This document shows, one piece after another, positions 55,481-64,000 of a DNA stretch of 64,000 nucleotides. This DNA comes from Saprospiraceae bacterium. GTDB taxonomy: Bacteria > Bacteroidota > Bacteroidia > Chitinophagales > Saprospiraceae. The position numbers and the translations under genes are program-made. The DNA lies in contig JADJOB010000002.1 of the NCBI GenBank assembly GCA_016714025.1, forward strand, positions 1,396,001-1,460,000. Reading direction: 5' to 3'. Below the pieces are notes generated by a model. It made no database searches. It had not been told where the DNA came from and saw nothing but the letters and a program-made list of their open reading frames with translations. Each line of letters begins with the position of its first letter. The first letter of the stretch is position 1.

Positions 55481-56247
55481 CGTTTTTTATAGTGATCTGG
55501 AATGTTAAATTTTACCTGAATGATTGGATCCAACTTAATTTCATCCCAAATTAAATCCAAATTTAAAACAGATCGATCGATAGATTCAAATTCTATTTTA
55601 AATTTTGATGGAATGGACCTGTTTTCAAGTTTTAAATAGTCGCTTACGATAAAATTTAATGCATATTGTGAATTTTCCAGCTTAAAATCTTTACACAACA
55701 CTTCTGGATTGGACAGCGTATATGCAACAGCATACGATTTAGAGCTTCCTTTTAGTTTTAAATTTAAAGCAGAATCAATCATTTGGTAGTCCATGGCTTC
55801 TTTTATAAAGCATCCACTGCTTAACAAATTTTGTAACCAGTCAAATTTGATTTCCAATTGATATTGGTTTTGTAAATCGGAATAGTTGAGATTTGAATAT
55901 TCCTGATTTAAGCGATCTATTACAAGAATGTGATCGGGCATTAGCAAGATTCTAAAAGCCTCGACGCCTAGTTTTTTTAATGAAATTAAACAGAGGCTAT
56001 CTTTTATTGCATAGAGAGTCAAGCGTGCATCCTGACGTTCATTTTCAAATTGATACCGAATGGAACCTTTACCCATGAAGTAGTGTAGATTTTGATTTGC
56101 AGTTATTTTATTAAGCAAACAATCTACATTACAGGAGTCCAGTTTTTTTACGTTCGAATTGTGATCGATTTCGGTTAGCTTTTTAGCTGGATGGCATGAA
56201 GCAATCAGAATACACAGGATTAAGAAATTTAAATACAAAAATTTCAT
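55477..56247 (-). CDS. DUF4292 lipoprotein
   Basis: 256 residues. The lipoprotein signal ends LCILIASC (lipidated Cys at residue 18). The mature protein has the pattern of DUF4292 (LolB/LolA-like folds): FMGKGSIRYQFENERQDARLTLYAIKDSLCLISLKKLGVEAFRILLMPDHILVIDRLNQEY. It may help deliver lipids or lipoproteins at the outer membrane; that is inference from the fold. It overlaps genes on both sides by 4 bp (the TPR gene upstream, the EnvC-like gene downstream), so the three are translationally coupled. Confidence 0.86.
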   Translation of the reverse strand: MKFLYLNFLILCILIASCHPAKKLTEIDHNSNVKKLDSCNVDCLLNKITANQNLHYFMGKGSIRYQFENERQDARLTLYAIKDSLCLISLKKLGVEAFRILLMPDHILVIDRLNQEYSNLNYSDLQNQYQLEIKFDWLQNLLSSGCFIKEAMDYQMIDSALNLKLKGSSKSYAVAYTLSNPEVLCKDFKLENSQYALNFIVSDYLKLENRSIPSKFKIEFESIDRSVLNLDLIWDEIKLDPIIQVKFNIPDHYKKR

Positions 56248-57884
56248 TTTCCTTTGCTTTGAAGCATAAATGGATACTCCATGCGTTCTTCTGAAAATTC
56301 ATTGGCTGTTACTAAAGAGAGATTTGCTTGCTGCGTATCTCCCAAAGCTTCATAAATGGATGCTGCCATTTGAAACATTTCTTTGTTTTTCGCAACTGGG
56401 AATTTTAATGCTTCTTCGAGGTAGTTGCGTGCTTTTGCAAAATCTTTCCGATTGAAATAAATTTGTGCAATTTTGTAAAATTTAATCGCTGGATGAATTT
56501 GACCTGATTTCACAAGCGTAGCAAGTGTGGCATCACTAATGGAACCATTGATAACTGATTGATCGAGTGAATATTCCAATAAAGCAAGTTCGTTGTAGTT
56601 TGAACGCAAGGCTTGCTGCCATGCAGAATCAGATGCTACCAACAATTGATTCATTTTATACAGTCGTGCAGCGAGAATAAGTGCATCTGTATTTCTGATT
56701 GGATTGTTTTTAGCTTTTATCAGCAGAGACTTTAATTCAGATTCAGAAAAATCAAGTTTATGTAACTGTAATGAAGCTAAGAGTTGACTGTAATTAGGAA
56801 AACTTTGTGCAGGATAATATTCCATACACATGTTGGAATAATAATAAAGTGCATTCCAATGTTTTAACGAAATAATACAATTCAATAAATTTTCCCAAAC
56901 TGAATAGGGGACTGTTCCTAAGGAAATTGTTTTAGTGTAATACCGACATGCGTGCACGATATCGTCCATTTGAAAATACAAATCTGCCATTAAAGCATAT
57001 GATTTTGGACTCTCCGGATATTGTTTGATTAATTCACTGGTTAATGGAATCAGCGATTGTATTCCTTGTGTATTCGAATTTTTTATGTAATCAGTCAGTG
57101 TTTTGATGATTGATTTAATTTTTTCATCCAAAGAAACTGTGGTGCTGTTTATTAAATTTGTTAAGTCTTGCTGGGCTTGTTGATTTTGTGAATCGACATC
57201 AGCAGATTTAGGTTTTAAACCATATTTAGTTAATATGTCTGTGTTGTTTTCTTCGAGAGCTATGGTTCTGATTTCTTCAATTATTTCTAAATGACCAGGA
57301 TATTTTATCAAACATTCTTCCAACAAACTCAACGCTTTTTTTGATTTTTTCTGTAGAACCAATATTTTGGATTTTTTAATTCCAATGGGTGGAAGGAGTC
57401 CAAAATGCAATTCCGATGCATTTAATACGATCAAGGCTTTATCAAAATCTTCAGCTTTGAGATAATTTAATGCTGCATTGTCATAATAAGTATAATTATC
57501 AGGTTCCAGCTGACTTAATTTCTGATATACATCTGCAATGATTTGAAACTGCCCGTAATCTTCCGCCAGGTTCGCTTTCAGAATCAAGTACCATTTATTC
57601 TGCGGTTCAGCGGCGATGCTTTCGTCAATGGCACTCATCGCCTCGTCATGTTTGCCTTGTTCCCGATAAATACGAGCCAAATAATAATTGCTGACTCCTT
57701 TGGTTTCAGGAGCATATTTAAGCTTAATGAACAAATCGATGGCTTTTTGCCGATTCCCAATTTGTTCTTCTTTTAAGGCATCAATTAAAATACCTTGGTT
57801 CAGCAGGTTTTTTTCAACTTCCTGACTAAATGCGTTGAAAGAAACTAAAATGGTGATTAAAATTGACTGATATATTCTGTACAT
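56244..57884 (-). CDS. Secreted TPR-repeat protein
   Basis: 546 residues with a signal peptide (MYRIYQSILITILVSFNAFSQ). At least eight tetratricopeptide-type helix pairs follow, e.g. GVSNYYLARIYREQGKHDEAMSAIDESIAAEP, YTYYDNAALNYLKAEDFDKALIVL, SYALMADLYFQMDDIVHACRYYTKTIS and AQIYFNRKDFAKARNYLEEAL. TPRs scaffold protein assemblies, here in the periplasm. It is second in the operon pyk-TPR-DUF4292-EnvC-like; the three downstream genes probably act together at the cell envelope. Confidence 0.88.
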   Translation of the reverse strand: MYRIYQSILITILVSFNAFSQEVEKNLLNQGILIDALKEEQIGNRQKAIDLFIKLKYAPETKGVSNYYLARIYREQGKHDEAMSAIDESIAAEPQNKWYLILKANLAEDYGQFQIIADVYQKLSQLEPDNYTYYDNAALNYLKAEDFDKALIVLNASELHFGLLPPIGIKKSKILVLQKKSKKALSLLEECLIKYPGHLEIIEEIRTIALEENNTDILTKYGLKPKSADVDSQNQQAQQDLTNLINSTTVSLDEKIKSIIKTLTDYIKNSNTQGIQSLIPLTSELIKQYPESPKSYALMADLYFQMDDIVHACRYYTKTISLGTVPYSVWENLLNCIISLKHWNALYYYSNMCMEYYPAQSFPNYSQLLASLQLHKLDFSESELKSLLIKAKNNPIRNTDALILAARLYKMNQLLVASDSAWQQALRSNYNELALLEYSLDQSVINGSISDATLATLVKSGQIHPAIKFYKIAQIYFNRKDFAKARNYLEEALKFPVAKNKEMFQMAASIYEALGDTQQANLSLVTANEFSEERMEYPFMLQSKGK

Positions 57885-57906
57885 GGTTTAGACAAACGTG
57901 CTAAAA

Positions 57907-59331
57907 TTATTCTACTTCAGTTACCTTGAGCATGTTGGTCCGCAATTTTTTATGAATGGGCATGCTACCGGTATTAACAACGAGATCTCCTGCTTTCAGT
58001 TTATGATCTTTCTTTAAAATTTCAATAAGATCTTCTATAGTTTCATCAGTCGAACTCATTTTATCATAATAATAACATCGAACGCCCCATACCAGATTTA
58101 AAGTTCCCAGCATGTGCGTTGCACTGGTAAAAATATAAATCGGGCAATGGGTTCTGTAGGAAGACGTTTTAAAGGCAGTGTAACCGGAAATTGTGAGACC
58201 AATGATTGCCTGGGCTTTGATATCTTCTGCCGTTTTAGCAGCATTAAAACAGACAACATCCGACAAAAAAGTAGAGGATTTATCGGAAGGACGGGGTCTT
58301 TTAGTTAAAATGGCATAATGCCTTTCTGCTTCAAAGATAATCTTATTCATTGCAGTGACCACTTTTACGGGATGTTTACCCACTGAGGTCTCAGCCGATA
58401 ACATGACCGCATCTGTACCATCCAATACTGCATTGGCCACATCGGTTACTTCCGCGCGTGTTGGACTCGGATTATTAATCATACTATCCATAAGCTGTGT
58501 TGCCACGATCACCGGCCGGGCACGTTGAATGCATTTGGTGATGATTAGTTTTTGAATTGTTGGCAATTTTTCAATTGGAAATTCAACCCCTAAATCCCCA
58601 CGGGCGATCATGATACCGTTACTGATTTTAATAATGGCATCCAAATTTTTAATTGCTTCCGGTTTTTCAATTTTGGCAATCACCTTTGCCGGATGTTTGG
58701 CTTTTTCTACTAATTGAATGAGCTCTTCAATGTCTTGTGCTTTTCGTACAAAGGAAAGGGCAATCCAGTTGACTTTATGTTTGAGTATAAAATCAAGGTC
58801 TTTGAGGTCTTTTTCAGTTAATGAAGGCAAGGATATTTCAGTATCCGGAAGGTTAACGCCTTTGTTTGAGGATAAAATGCCTCCAAACAAACATTTCAAT
58901 TGGACTTTATCAATTCCATTGGTGGTAAGAACCTCAAAAACAAGTTTTCCATCATCAATTAAGATGGTTTCTCCAACTTTGACATCTCGGGCAAAGTTTA
59001 CATAACTCATGTAAATCTGTTCTTTTGTTCCAATGCATGGCTTATTGACAAAGTTTAATATCTCACCCGGTTGAATTTCCAAGGCATTGTTTTCGATGGT
59101 TCCAATTCTTAATTTCGGACCCTGTAAATCGCATAAGATGCCCACATGGGTATCAAATTTTTCATTGATAGCGTGAATATGCCGAATTACCTGTTCATGG
59201 TCTTCATAGCTACCATGTGAAAAATTAAGCCTGAATACGGCTACGCCTTCTAAAGTCAAAGCCGCCAGTTGTTCATAAGATGCTGAGGCTGGTCCGACGG
59301 TTGCTACAATTTTAGTATTATGGTGAATCAT
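57907..59331 (-). CDS. pyk: Pyruvate kinase
   Basis: 474 residues. It converts phosphoenolpyruvate and ADP to pyruvate and ATP, the last step of glycolysis, in the cytosol. Motifs in order: KIVATVGPAS, FRLNFSHGSYEDH, GILCDLQGPKLRIG, the B-domain, AKIEKPEAIKNLD with the active-site Lys, IMIARGDLGVEFP, and PTRAEVTDVANAVLDGTDAV followed by MLSAETSVGKHPV. The C-terminal regulatory domain follows to the end. Complete. It is first gene of a leftward operon (22-bp gap to the TPR gene) and divergent from acpP, sharing a 153-bp promoter region. Confidence 0.98.
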   Translation of the reverse strand: MIHHNTKIVATVGPASASYEQLAALTLEGVAVFRLNFSHGSYEDHEQVIRHIHAINEKFDTHVGILCDLQGPKLRIGTIENNALEIQPGEILNFVNKPCIGTKEQIYMSYVNFARDVKVGETILIDDGKLVFEVLTTNGIDKVQLKCLFGGILSSNKGVNLPDTEISLPSLTEKDLKDLDFILKHKVNWIALSFVRKAQDIEELIQLVEKAKHPAKVIAKIEKPEAIKNLDAIIKISNGIMIARGDLGVEFPIEKLPTIQKLIITKCIQRARPVIVATQLMDSMINNPSPTRAEVTDVANAVLDGTDAVMLSAETSVGKHPVKVVTAMNKIIFEAERHYAILTKRPRPSDKSSTFLSDVVCFNAAKTAEDIKAQAIIGLTISGYTAFKTSSYRTHCPIYIFTSATHMLGTLNLVWGVRCYYYDKMSSTDETIEDLIEILKKDHKLKAGDLVVNTGSMPIHKKLRTNMLKVTEVE

Positions 59332-59422
59332 ATAATAATTATCAGATTTGGGGAATTATTTAGCAAAACTTTGGTTTACAATGTAAAACAGGGCTAAGGT
59401 CTTTAAAAAAAGCGAAAATTAT

Positions 59423-59454
59423 TTTGGTAATCCTTTAATGAATCCCTTAATTTG
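59423..59454 (+). promoter_or_regulatory. Candidate acpP promoter
   Basis: TTTG (59423-59426), a 21-base spacer, then TAATTTG (59448-59454) resembles the Bacteroidota pattern TTTG-N19-TAnnTTTG with one base missing in the -7 element. It lies 30 bases upstream of the acpP start codon. Read by eye; not tested. Confidence 0.4.
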
Positions 59455-59484
59455 CGCCTTGATTATAAAAAAATCTAAATTATC

Positions 59485-59721
59485 ATGTCAACAATTGCTG
59501 AAAGAGTTAAAAAAATTATCGTAGACAAATTAGCTGTAGATGAGGCTGAAGTTACCATCGAAGCGAGTTTTGTTAATGATTTAGGTGCAGACTCCCTTGA
59601 TACTGTGGAACTTATCATGGAATTCGAGAAAGAGTTTGATACATCTATCCCAGACGATCAGGCAGAAAAAATTCAAACTGTAGGGCAAGCTATTGCCTAC
59701 CTTGAGGCTAACTGTAAATAA
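59485..59721 (+). CDS. acpP: Acyl carrier protein
   Basis: 78 residues, acidic, with the 4'-phosphopantetheine site at Ser37 in LGADSLDTVELIMEFE and the helix III signature PDDQAEKIQTVGQAIAYLE. It carries growing acyl chains in type II fatty-acid synthesis. It is followed after 70 bp by fabF, the classic acpP-fabF arrangement, then rnc. Confidence 0.98.
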   Translation: MSTIAERVKKIIVDKLAVDEAEVTIEASFVNDLGADSLDTVELIMEFEKEFDTSIPDDQAEKIQTVGQAIAYLEANCK

Positions 59722-59791
59722 TCAATTTAATAATTTGTTATTTTAGCATGCCATTTGAATGATTCAAGGGCATACGAACAATAATTAGCGA

Positions 59792-61033
59792 ATGAGACGG
59801 GTCGTAGTTACCGGAATCGGCGCATTAACGCCTATTGGCATTGGTCAGGATGCTTTTCTTGCAGGTTTACAGGCAGGAATGAGTGGTGCATGTCCAATCA
59901 GCTATTTTGATGCAAGCCTGTTTCGGACACGGTTTGCCTGTCAACTTAAGGATTTTAATGTTGAAAATTTCTTAGACAAAAAGGAAGCCCGAAAGATTGA
60001 CCCATTTTCTCAATATGCCTTAATTGTAGCTGAAGAAGCGATGAAAGATTCAGGGATCCAATTGGATCAAGTGGATTTATCCCGATTTGGGGTGATCTGG
60101 GGATCTGGAATCGGTGGATTTAATACGCTTGAACATGACATTTCTGAAGCGGCTTTAGCTAGCGGACCCCCACGATACAGTCCTTTTTTGATACCTAAAC
60201 TTATTTCAGACATTGCACCAGGTCATATTTCCATAAAATATGGCTTGATGGGTATTAATTACGGTACAGTGTCGGCTTGTGCTTCCTCAGCGCATGCCAT
60301 TTCAAATGCATTTGATTATATTCGTTTAAATAAAGCGGATATGATGGTAACAGGAGGTTCAGAAGCAGCAATTACCCGCGCCGGAGTAGGAGGATTTTCC
60401 TCCATGAAGGCCTTGTCTGAGCGCAACGATGATTTTATGACGGCATCCAGGCCTTATGATAAAGATCGGGATGGCTTTGTTTTGGGTGAGGGCGCTGGTT
60501 CGTTGATTTTAGAAGAATATGAATCTGCCAAAAAACGCGGAGCTAAAATTTATGCAGAAATGGTAGGTTCAGGTGCCACTGCCGATGCTTTTCATATTAC
60601 GGCTCCCCATCCGGATGGACTGGGTGCCAGTACAGCCATGCGTTTGGCTTTAAAAGAATCCGGCTTAACCCCATCGCAAATAGATTACATAAATACCCAT
60701 GGCACGTCCACACCTTTAGGTGATATTGCTGAGGCCAAAGCAATTTTAAATGTTTTTGGGGATGATGCTTATAAAGTTAATATCAGTTCAACTAAATCTA
60801 TGACCGGCCACCTCCTGGGTGCTGCTGGTGTCATAGAAGTTATTACTGGAATTATGGCCATTTTGCATGATTTTATACCACCTACCATTAATCACTTTAC
60901 TGAGGATCCTGATTTGGATCCAAAACTAAATTTTACTTTTAATGAAGCACAAAGTCGAAAGGTAAATGCTTTTTTAAGTAATACCTTTGGATTCGGAGGG
61001 CATAACAGTTCAGTGATTTTTAAAAGATGTTAG
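59792..61033 (+). CDS. fabF: 3-oxoacyl-ACP synthase II
   Basis: 413 residues. It condenses malonyl-ACP with acyl-ACP to extend fatty acids and is important for temperature-dependent membrane composition. The catalytic triad is in canonical positions: Cys163 (VSACASSAH), His303 (NTHGTST) and His340 (MTGHLLGAAG), matching the E. coli FabF numbering. Other signatures are MRRVVVTGIGALTPIG at the start and NTFGFGGHNSSVIF at the end. Complete. It overlaps rnc by 7 bp. Confidence 0.98.
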   Translation: MRRVVVTGIGALTPIGIGQDAFLAGLQAGMSGACPISYFDASLFRTRFACQLKDFNVENFLDKKEARKIDPFSQYALIVAEEAMKDSGIQLDQVDLSRFGVIWGSGIGGFNTLEHDISEAALASGPPRYSPFLIPKLISDIAPGHISIKYGLMGINYGTVSACASSAHAISNAFDYIRLNKADMMVTGGSEAAITRAGVGGFSSMKALSERNDDFMTASRPYDKDRDGFVLGEGAGSLILEEYESAKKRGAKIYAEMVGSGATADAFHITAPHPDGLGASTAMRLALKESGLTPSQIDYINTHGTSTPLGDIAEAKAILNVFGDDAYKVNISSTKSMTGHLLGAAGVIEVITGIMAILHDFIPPTINHFTEDPDLDPKLNFTFNEAQSRKVNAFLSNTFGFGGHNSSVIFKRC

Positions 61034-61791
61034 GATTCTTAGTTAAGTTTTACAATAAGACCAATCACAAGTTTTTCTCTAAGGATAAACATTTTGCAGA
61101 GCGGCTGCATCATTTAATTGGATTTACTCCATCCAACATCTATATTTTTAAACTTGCTTTTTATCACAAATCCACACTCAATAATTTTCCTAACGATACC
61201 AATGGGTTGTATCAATCCAATGAGCGACTGGAATATCTTGGTGATGCTTTATTGAGTTTTGTAGTTGGTGAGTATCTGTTTAAAAAATACCCTTCTGCCA
61301 ATGAAGGCTTCCTGACCAAAATGCGATCTAAAATTGTAAAGCGTAAAATGCTTAATTACATAGCCGAACAAATGGGCTTGGATCATTTGATGATGGAGTT
61401 TAATCAAACAGCCATATCACAATCGATGTTGGGCAATGCATTGGAAGCATTGGTGGGTGCAATCTACATTGAACGTGGATTTGAATTTACAAAACATTTT
61501 ATACTCAGTGCCATCCTCAAGAAATTCATCAACATGGATCAACTGGAAGAATTTGATGATAATTACAAAAGCCAGTTGTTGGAATGGTGTCAAAAGCATT
61601 CCAGGGAAATTGATTTTAAAGTATTGAGTAAATATAAAGTAGATAAAAGGGATCGCTTTAAAGTGGGTGTATTTATCGACGGACAAGAAATATCTTCTGC
61701 AGAAGATTACAATAAAAAAAGTGCGGAACAATTTGCATCCGAATTGGCAATCCAACATCTTGGGGTTAAGGATGATCCTGATAAGGATTAA
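61027..61791 (+). CDS. rnc: Ribonuclease III
   Basis: 254 residues. It cleaves double-stranded RNA in rRNA processing and mRNA turnover. The catalytic signature NERLEYLGDALLSFVV starts at about residue 65, with the second acidic cluster GNALEALVGAIYIERGF further on; a double-stranded RNA-binding domain fills the C-terminal ~70 residues (DYKSQLLEWCQKH-like start, then SAEQFASELAIQHL). Its start codon lies inside fabF, so the two are translationally coupled. Complete. Confidence 0.96.
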   Translation: MLGFLVKFYNKTNHKFFSKDKHFAERLHHLIGFTPSNIYIFKLAFYHKSTLNNFPNDTNGLYQSNERLEYLGDALLSFVVGEYLFKKYPSANEGFLTKMRSKIVKRKMLNYIAEQMGLDHLMMEFNQTAISQSMLGNALEALVGAIYIERGFEFTKHFILSAILKKFINMDQLEEFDDNYKSQLLEWCQKHSREIDFKVLSKYKVDKRDRFKVGVFIDGQEISSAEDYNKKSAEQFASELAIQHLGVKDDPDKD

Positions 61792-61805
61792 AGCGCATAT
61801 TGATT

Positions 61806-62753
61806 ATGGCGGAAGCCCAATATTTTAAAAGGCTCAATTTTCAAAAGGAGCAAAAGCTTCTGGAAGCCGTTTCACTATTTAATAGTTGGTTAGATGAATT
61901 ATTGATTACAGGCATTTCACAACTGCAACATGATCCTGTTAAATTGAATGAAATTGCAAGCCGAATGGTTGATTACGGTGCTCCAGGGATTGCAAGGAAA
62001 TTGCGCATGATTCCAGAGCGAATAGCTAAAGGATCCAATTGGATGGAATTTACCTTCCAGCAATTGGGTGAATTTTATTTCGTAATAAACTCTTTCAAAA
62101 ACATTGCTGCGTTGAATGACTTTGAAAAGGAAGATTTATTAAGCTATTGCGGAATACCATTTACAAAAACCAGTTTTTCTGAAAGTTCTTTTTATACAGA
62201 TGATTGGCTCTATCTCGGAACTGTTTCAGAAAATGAGGATAAATTAATAGTAAATAGAAACTGGTTTTATGGTTTGAATTGCAAGTCTTGTGTCTTGTTT
62301 TTAGAGTTTCAATTCAATCGGTTCGTTCCAATTAAGCAATTTAAGTATGGCTTCATTTACAAGAGCGCTGTCCAGTTTTATCCATCTGCTTCACCACAAC
62401 GAATTAAAGAAATACAATCCGAGTCCAGTTACCTTGCTGCGGAGTATTCTATAAAATCACAAACGATTGAAACCGCTTTGGACCTTTACTGCGAGCGGAT
62501 TTCTATAAATCCACTATTAAAGCAGGATTGCTTTATTCTCAATTCTGTAAAATTTACTTTGCATCAGGATACCTGGTATTTAAAAAGTGAATCCGGACAA
62601 TTGATTCGATTGGCAAATAGTATTACTGAAATTCAAGAGCTGCTGACTTATACAGCGAATGTTCGAAATTTTATTATCGGAGAATATGAAAACAATTCTT
62701 TAAAAGTATTTTCTGTAATAATGGATTATGAAATAATTAATCTAAAGCAATAA
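61806..62753 (+). CDS. SWIM-protein-like C-terminal domain protein without the zinc finger
   Basis: 315 residues from the ATG at 61806 (a TTG two codons earlier is less likely). I recognise the C-terminal region of the SWIM zinc-finger proteins found beside MoxR ATPases: LFNSWLDELLITGISQL, ASRMVDYGAPGIARKLR, then DDWLYLGTVSENEDKLIVNRNWFYGL, CVLFLEFQF, and AVQFYPSASPQRIKEIQ. The N-terminal CxCxnCxH SWIM finger of those proteins is absent and nothing like it is encoded between rnc and this start. Its biochemical role is unknown. It sits 14 bp after rnc, so is probably in the acpP-fabF-rnc operon. Homology judged from memory; moderate certainty. Confidence 0.65.
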   Translation: MAEAQYFKRLNFQKEQKLLEAVSLFNSWLDELLITGISQLQHDPVKLNEIASRMVDYGAPGIARKLRMIPERIAKGSNWMEFTFQQLGEFYFVINSFKNIAALNDFEKEDLLSYCGIPFTKTSFSESSFYTDDWLYLGTVSENEDKLIVNRNWFYGLNCKSCVLFLEFQFNRFVPIKQFKYGFIYKSAVQFYPSASPQRIKEIQSESSYLAAEYSIKSQTIETALDLYCERISINPLLKQDCFILNSVKFTLHQDTWYLKSESGQLIRLANSITEIQELLTYTANVRNFIIGEYENNSLKVFSVIMDYEIINLKQ

Positions 62754-62973
62754 GTTTCGTAGAACTCAACTCCGTGAATTAAAATTTTGTCGGCGGAGGT
62801 TTAATTACCAGAAACTCAAATTGATTATTCCATAGGATTTTTTGGAAATCAAACTCAAATTAATTTGATTAAAAAGCCCAGTTCCCGAAGATTCTATGTA
62901 AACAAAAAGGTCCTAGATTAAGATGGTGGTCAATAATTTAGCCACAATTTTATAACTCTTTAAATCTAAGACC
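62754..62973 (+). other. Non-coding region upstream of the IS110 transposase; likely contains the IS left end
   Basis: This 220-bp stretch has no gene. In IS110-group elements the left end upstream of the transposase holds the element boundary and, in studied cases, the bridge RNA. I cannot place the exact left end. Local partial repeats such as CTAGATTAAGATGGT (around 62914) and AATCTAAGACCATG (around 62963) are visible. Confidence 0.4.
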
Positions 62974-64000
62974 ATGACAAATTTAGCCAAATCAATTGAT
63001 TTTTCAGGACAGAAAATTTACGTAGGCCTGGATGTTCATGCATTGAACTGGAATGTTACGACGTGTTCGGATCACATAATTCTTAAGACTTTTCATATGG
63101 CAGCTGATTTGAATTTATTAGTAAATTATCTAAATTCAAATTATCCGGGAGCAAGTTTTGAAATAGCCTATGAAGCTGGGTTTTCTGGGTTTTGGTTACA
63201 GAGAAAGCTTCAGCAATTAAATTTTCAATGTATAGTTGTAAATCCTGGAGATGTTCCTCAAACAAATAAGAATGCTCTAAATAAGACAGATAAGATAGAT
63301 TCTAAAAGGATAGCATTAGCATTGAGAACAAGGCAACTAAAGGGTATATTCATACCATCAGAAACCCAAGAAGATGACAGAATTATTTTAAGACAAAGAG
63401 CTCAATTAGTAAAAAGTATAACCCGAACTAAAAATATGATTAAATCATTTTTACACTTTAAAGGGATACAAATACCGCAACCATTTAAAAATCACGCTAG
63501 TAAAAAATTTATAACCTGGTTAAAATCTATAGAACATAAGGAAGCGTCTTCACGACTTGCACTCGATCAGAAAATAAAACATCTAGAGTTTTTACGAAGT
63601 GAATTATCAGAAGTTACAAGGCATATTAGAATGCTTATGAAATCAGATAAGTATATACAGCACACCACTGTATTGCGCAGCATACCAGGCATAGGTGAAA
63701 TTATATGTTATGCGTTCATTACAGAAATCGGAGAAATAAAAAGATTTGGCTCCTTTTAAGCATTTAATTCGTTTGTTGGATTTTGTCCAACCGAACATAG
63801 TTCTGGTCAATCTGTACACAAAGGCAAAATCACACCTAGGCATAATAAAATATTAAGAAGTTTACTTGTAGAAACTGCATGGACTTCCATTAGAATAGAT
63901 CCATCCATGACGTTATACTATTTAAAATTGATAAAAAGAATGTCAGGAAAACGAGCTATAATTCGTGTAGCAAGAAAACTATTAAACAGAATATACAATC
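62974..64000 (+). pseudogene. IS110-family transposase with in-frame stop, cut by right window edge
   Basis: The N-terminal DEDD (RuvC-like) domain is clear: IYVGLDVHALNWNVT with the first Asp, FEIAYEAGFSG with Glu, and NKTDKIDSKRIALALR with the last acidic residues. The Transposase_20 domain follows: LRSIPGIGEIICYAFITEIG. After GEIKRFGSF a TAA (63757-63759) interrupts, but the same frame continues AFNSFVGFCPTEHSSGQSVHKGKITP...ILRSLLVETAW to the window edge, including the catalytic-serine region EHSSG. One substitution (e.g. AAA to TAA) explains it. This copy is probably inactive unless readthrough or a base-call error applies. Confidence 0.9.

Overview
The window looks like a chromosomal segment of a Bacteroidota bacterium, probably a Saprospiria-type environmental lineage. 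I infer this from low GC, several type IX secretion (T9SS) C-terminal sorting domains, an Omp28-type protein, a SusC-like TonB receptor, the TPR/DUF4292/degenerate-M23 operon, and the near absence of Shine-Dalgarno sites. No database search was possible; family calls come from reading motifs.

Layout. 1-289: start of a leftward secreted protein cut by the window edge. 845-19132: one 6,095-residue surface protein with 21 copies of a ~152-residue repeat and a T9SS tail. 19.2-25.2 kb: a four-helix-bundle gene between low-complexity blocks, then lon, pdxH and a TolC-like gene, all leftward. 25.3-33.0 kb: rightward cytochrome c, NAD-dependent epimerase, a PA-domain T9SS protein, a TonB-dependent receptor and an amino-acid permease. 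33.0-38.3 kb: leftward Omp28-type protein, yidD, a lipoprotein, tRNA-Leu(GAG), a frameshifted AhpD-like gene and a membrane protein, plus two candidate small RNAs on the + strand. 38.4-45.6 kb: AI-2E-type transporter, frameshifted mechanosensitive-channel-like gene, DUF2237, OmpA lipoprotein and the exbB-exbD-exbD-tonB operon, which would energise outer-membrane receptors such as the one at 28.7 kb. 45.8-48.9 kb: rmuC, then a REP-type palindrome array surrounding its own RAYT transposase. 49.0-53.4 kb: an Omp28/thioredoxin-like T9SS protein split by a 2,289-bp IS66-family element with an 8-bp target duplication. 53.6-59.3 kb: a lipoprotein, then the leftward operon pyk-TPR-DUF4292-EnvC-like. 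59.5-62.8 kb: acpP-fabF-rnc plus a protein resembling the C-terminal part of SWIM zinc-finger proteins. 62.97-64.0 kb: an IS110-family transposase with an in-frame stop, cut by the right edge.

Four single-base indels between 37.7 and 43.1 kb and a fifth at 52.0 kb break otherwise well-conserved genes (AhpD-like, MscS-like, ExbB twice, IS66 TnpC), nearly all in short homopolymer runs. Sequencing or assembly error is the simplest explanation, so these genes may be intact in the organism.

The most interesting items are the giant repeat protein, the REP/RAYT array with a diverged singleton REP 7 kb away that keeps its hairpin through compensatory changes, two long near-perfect palindromes, and two orphan terminator-ended RNA candidates.
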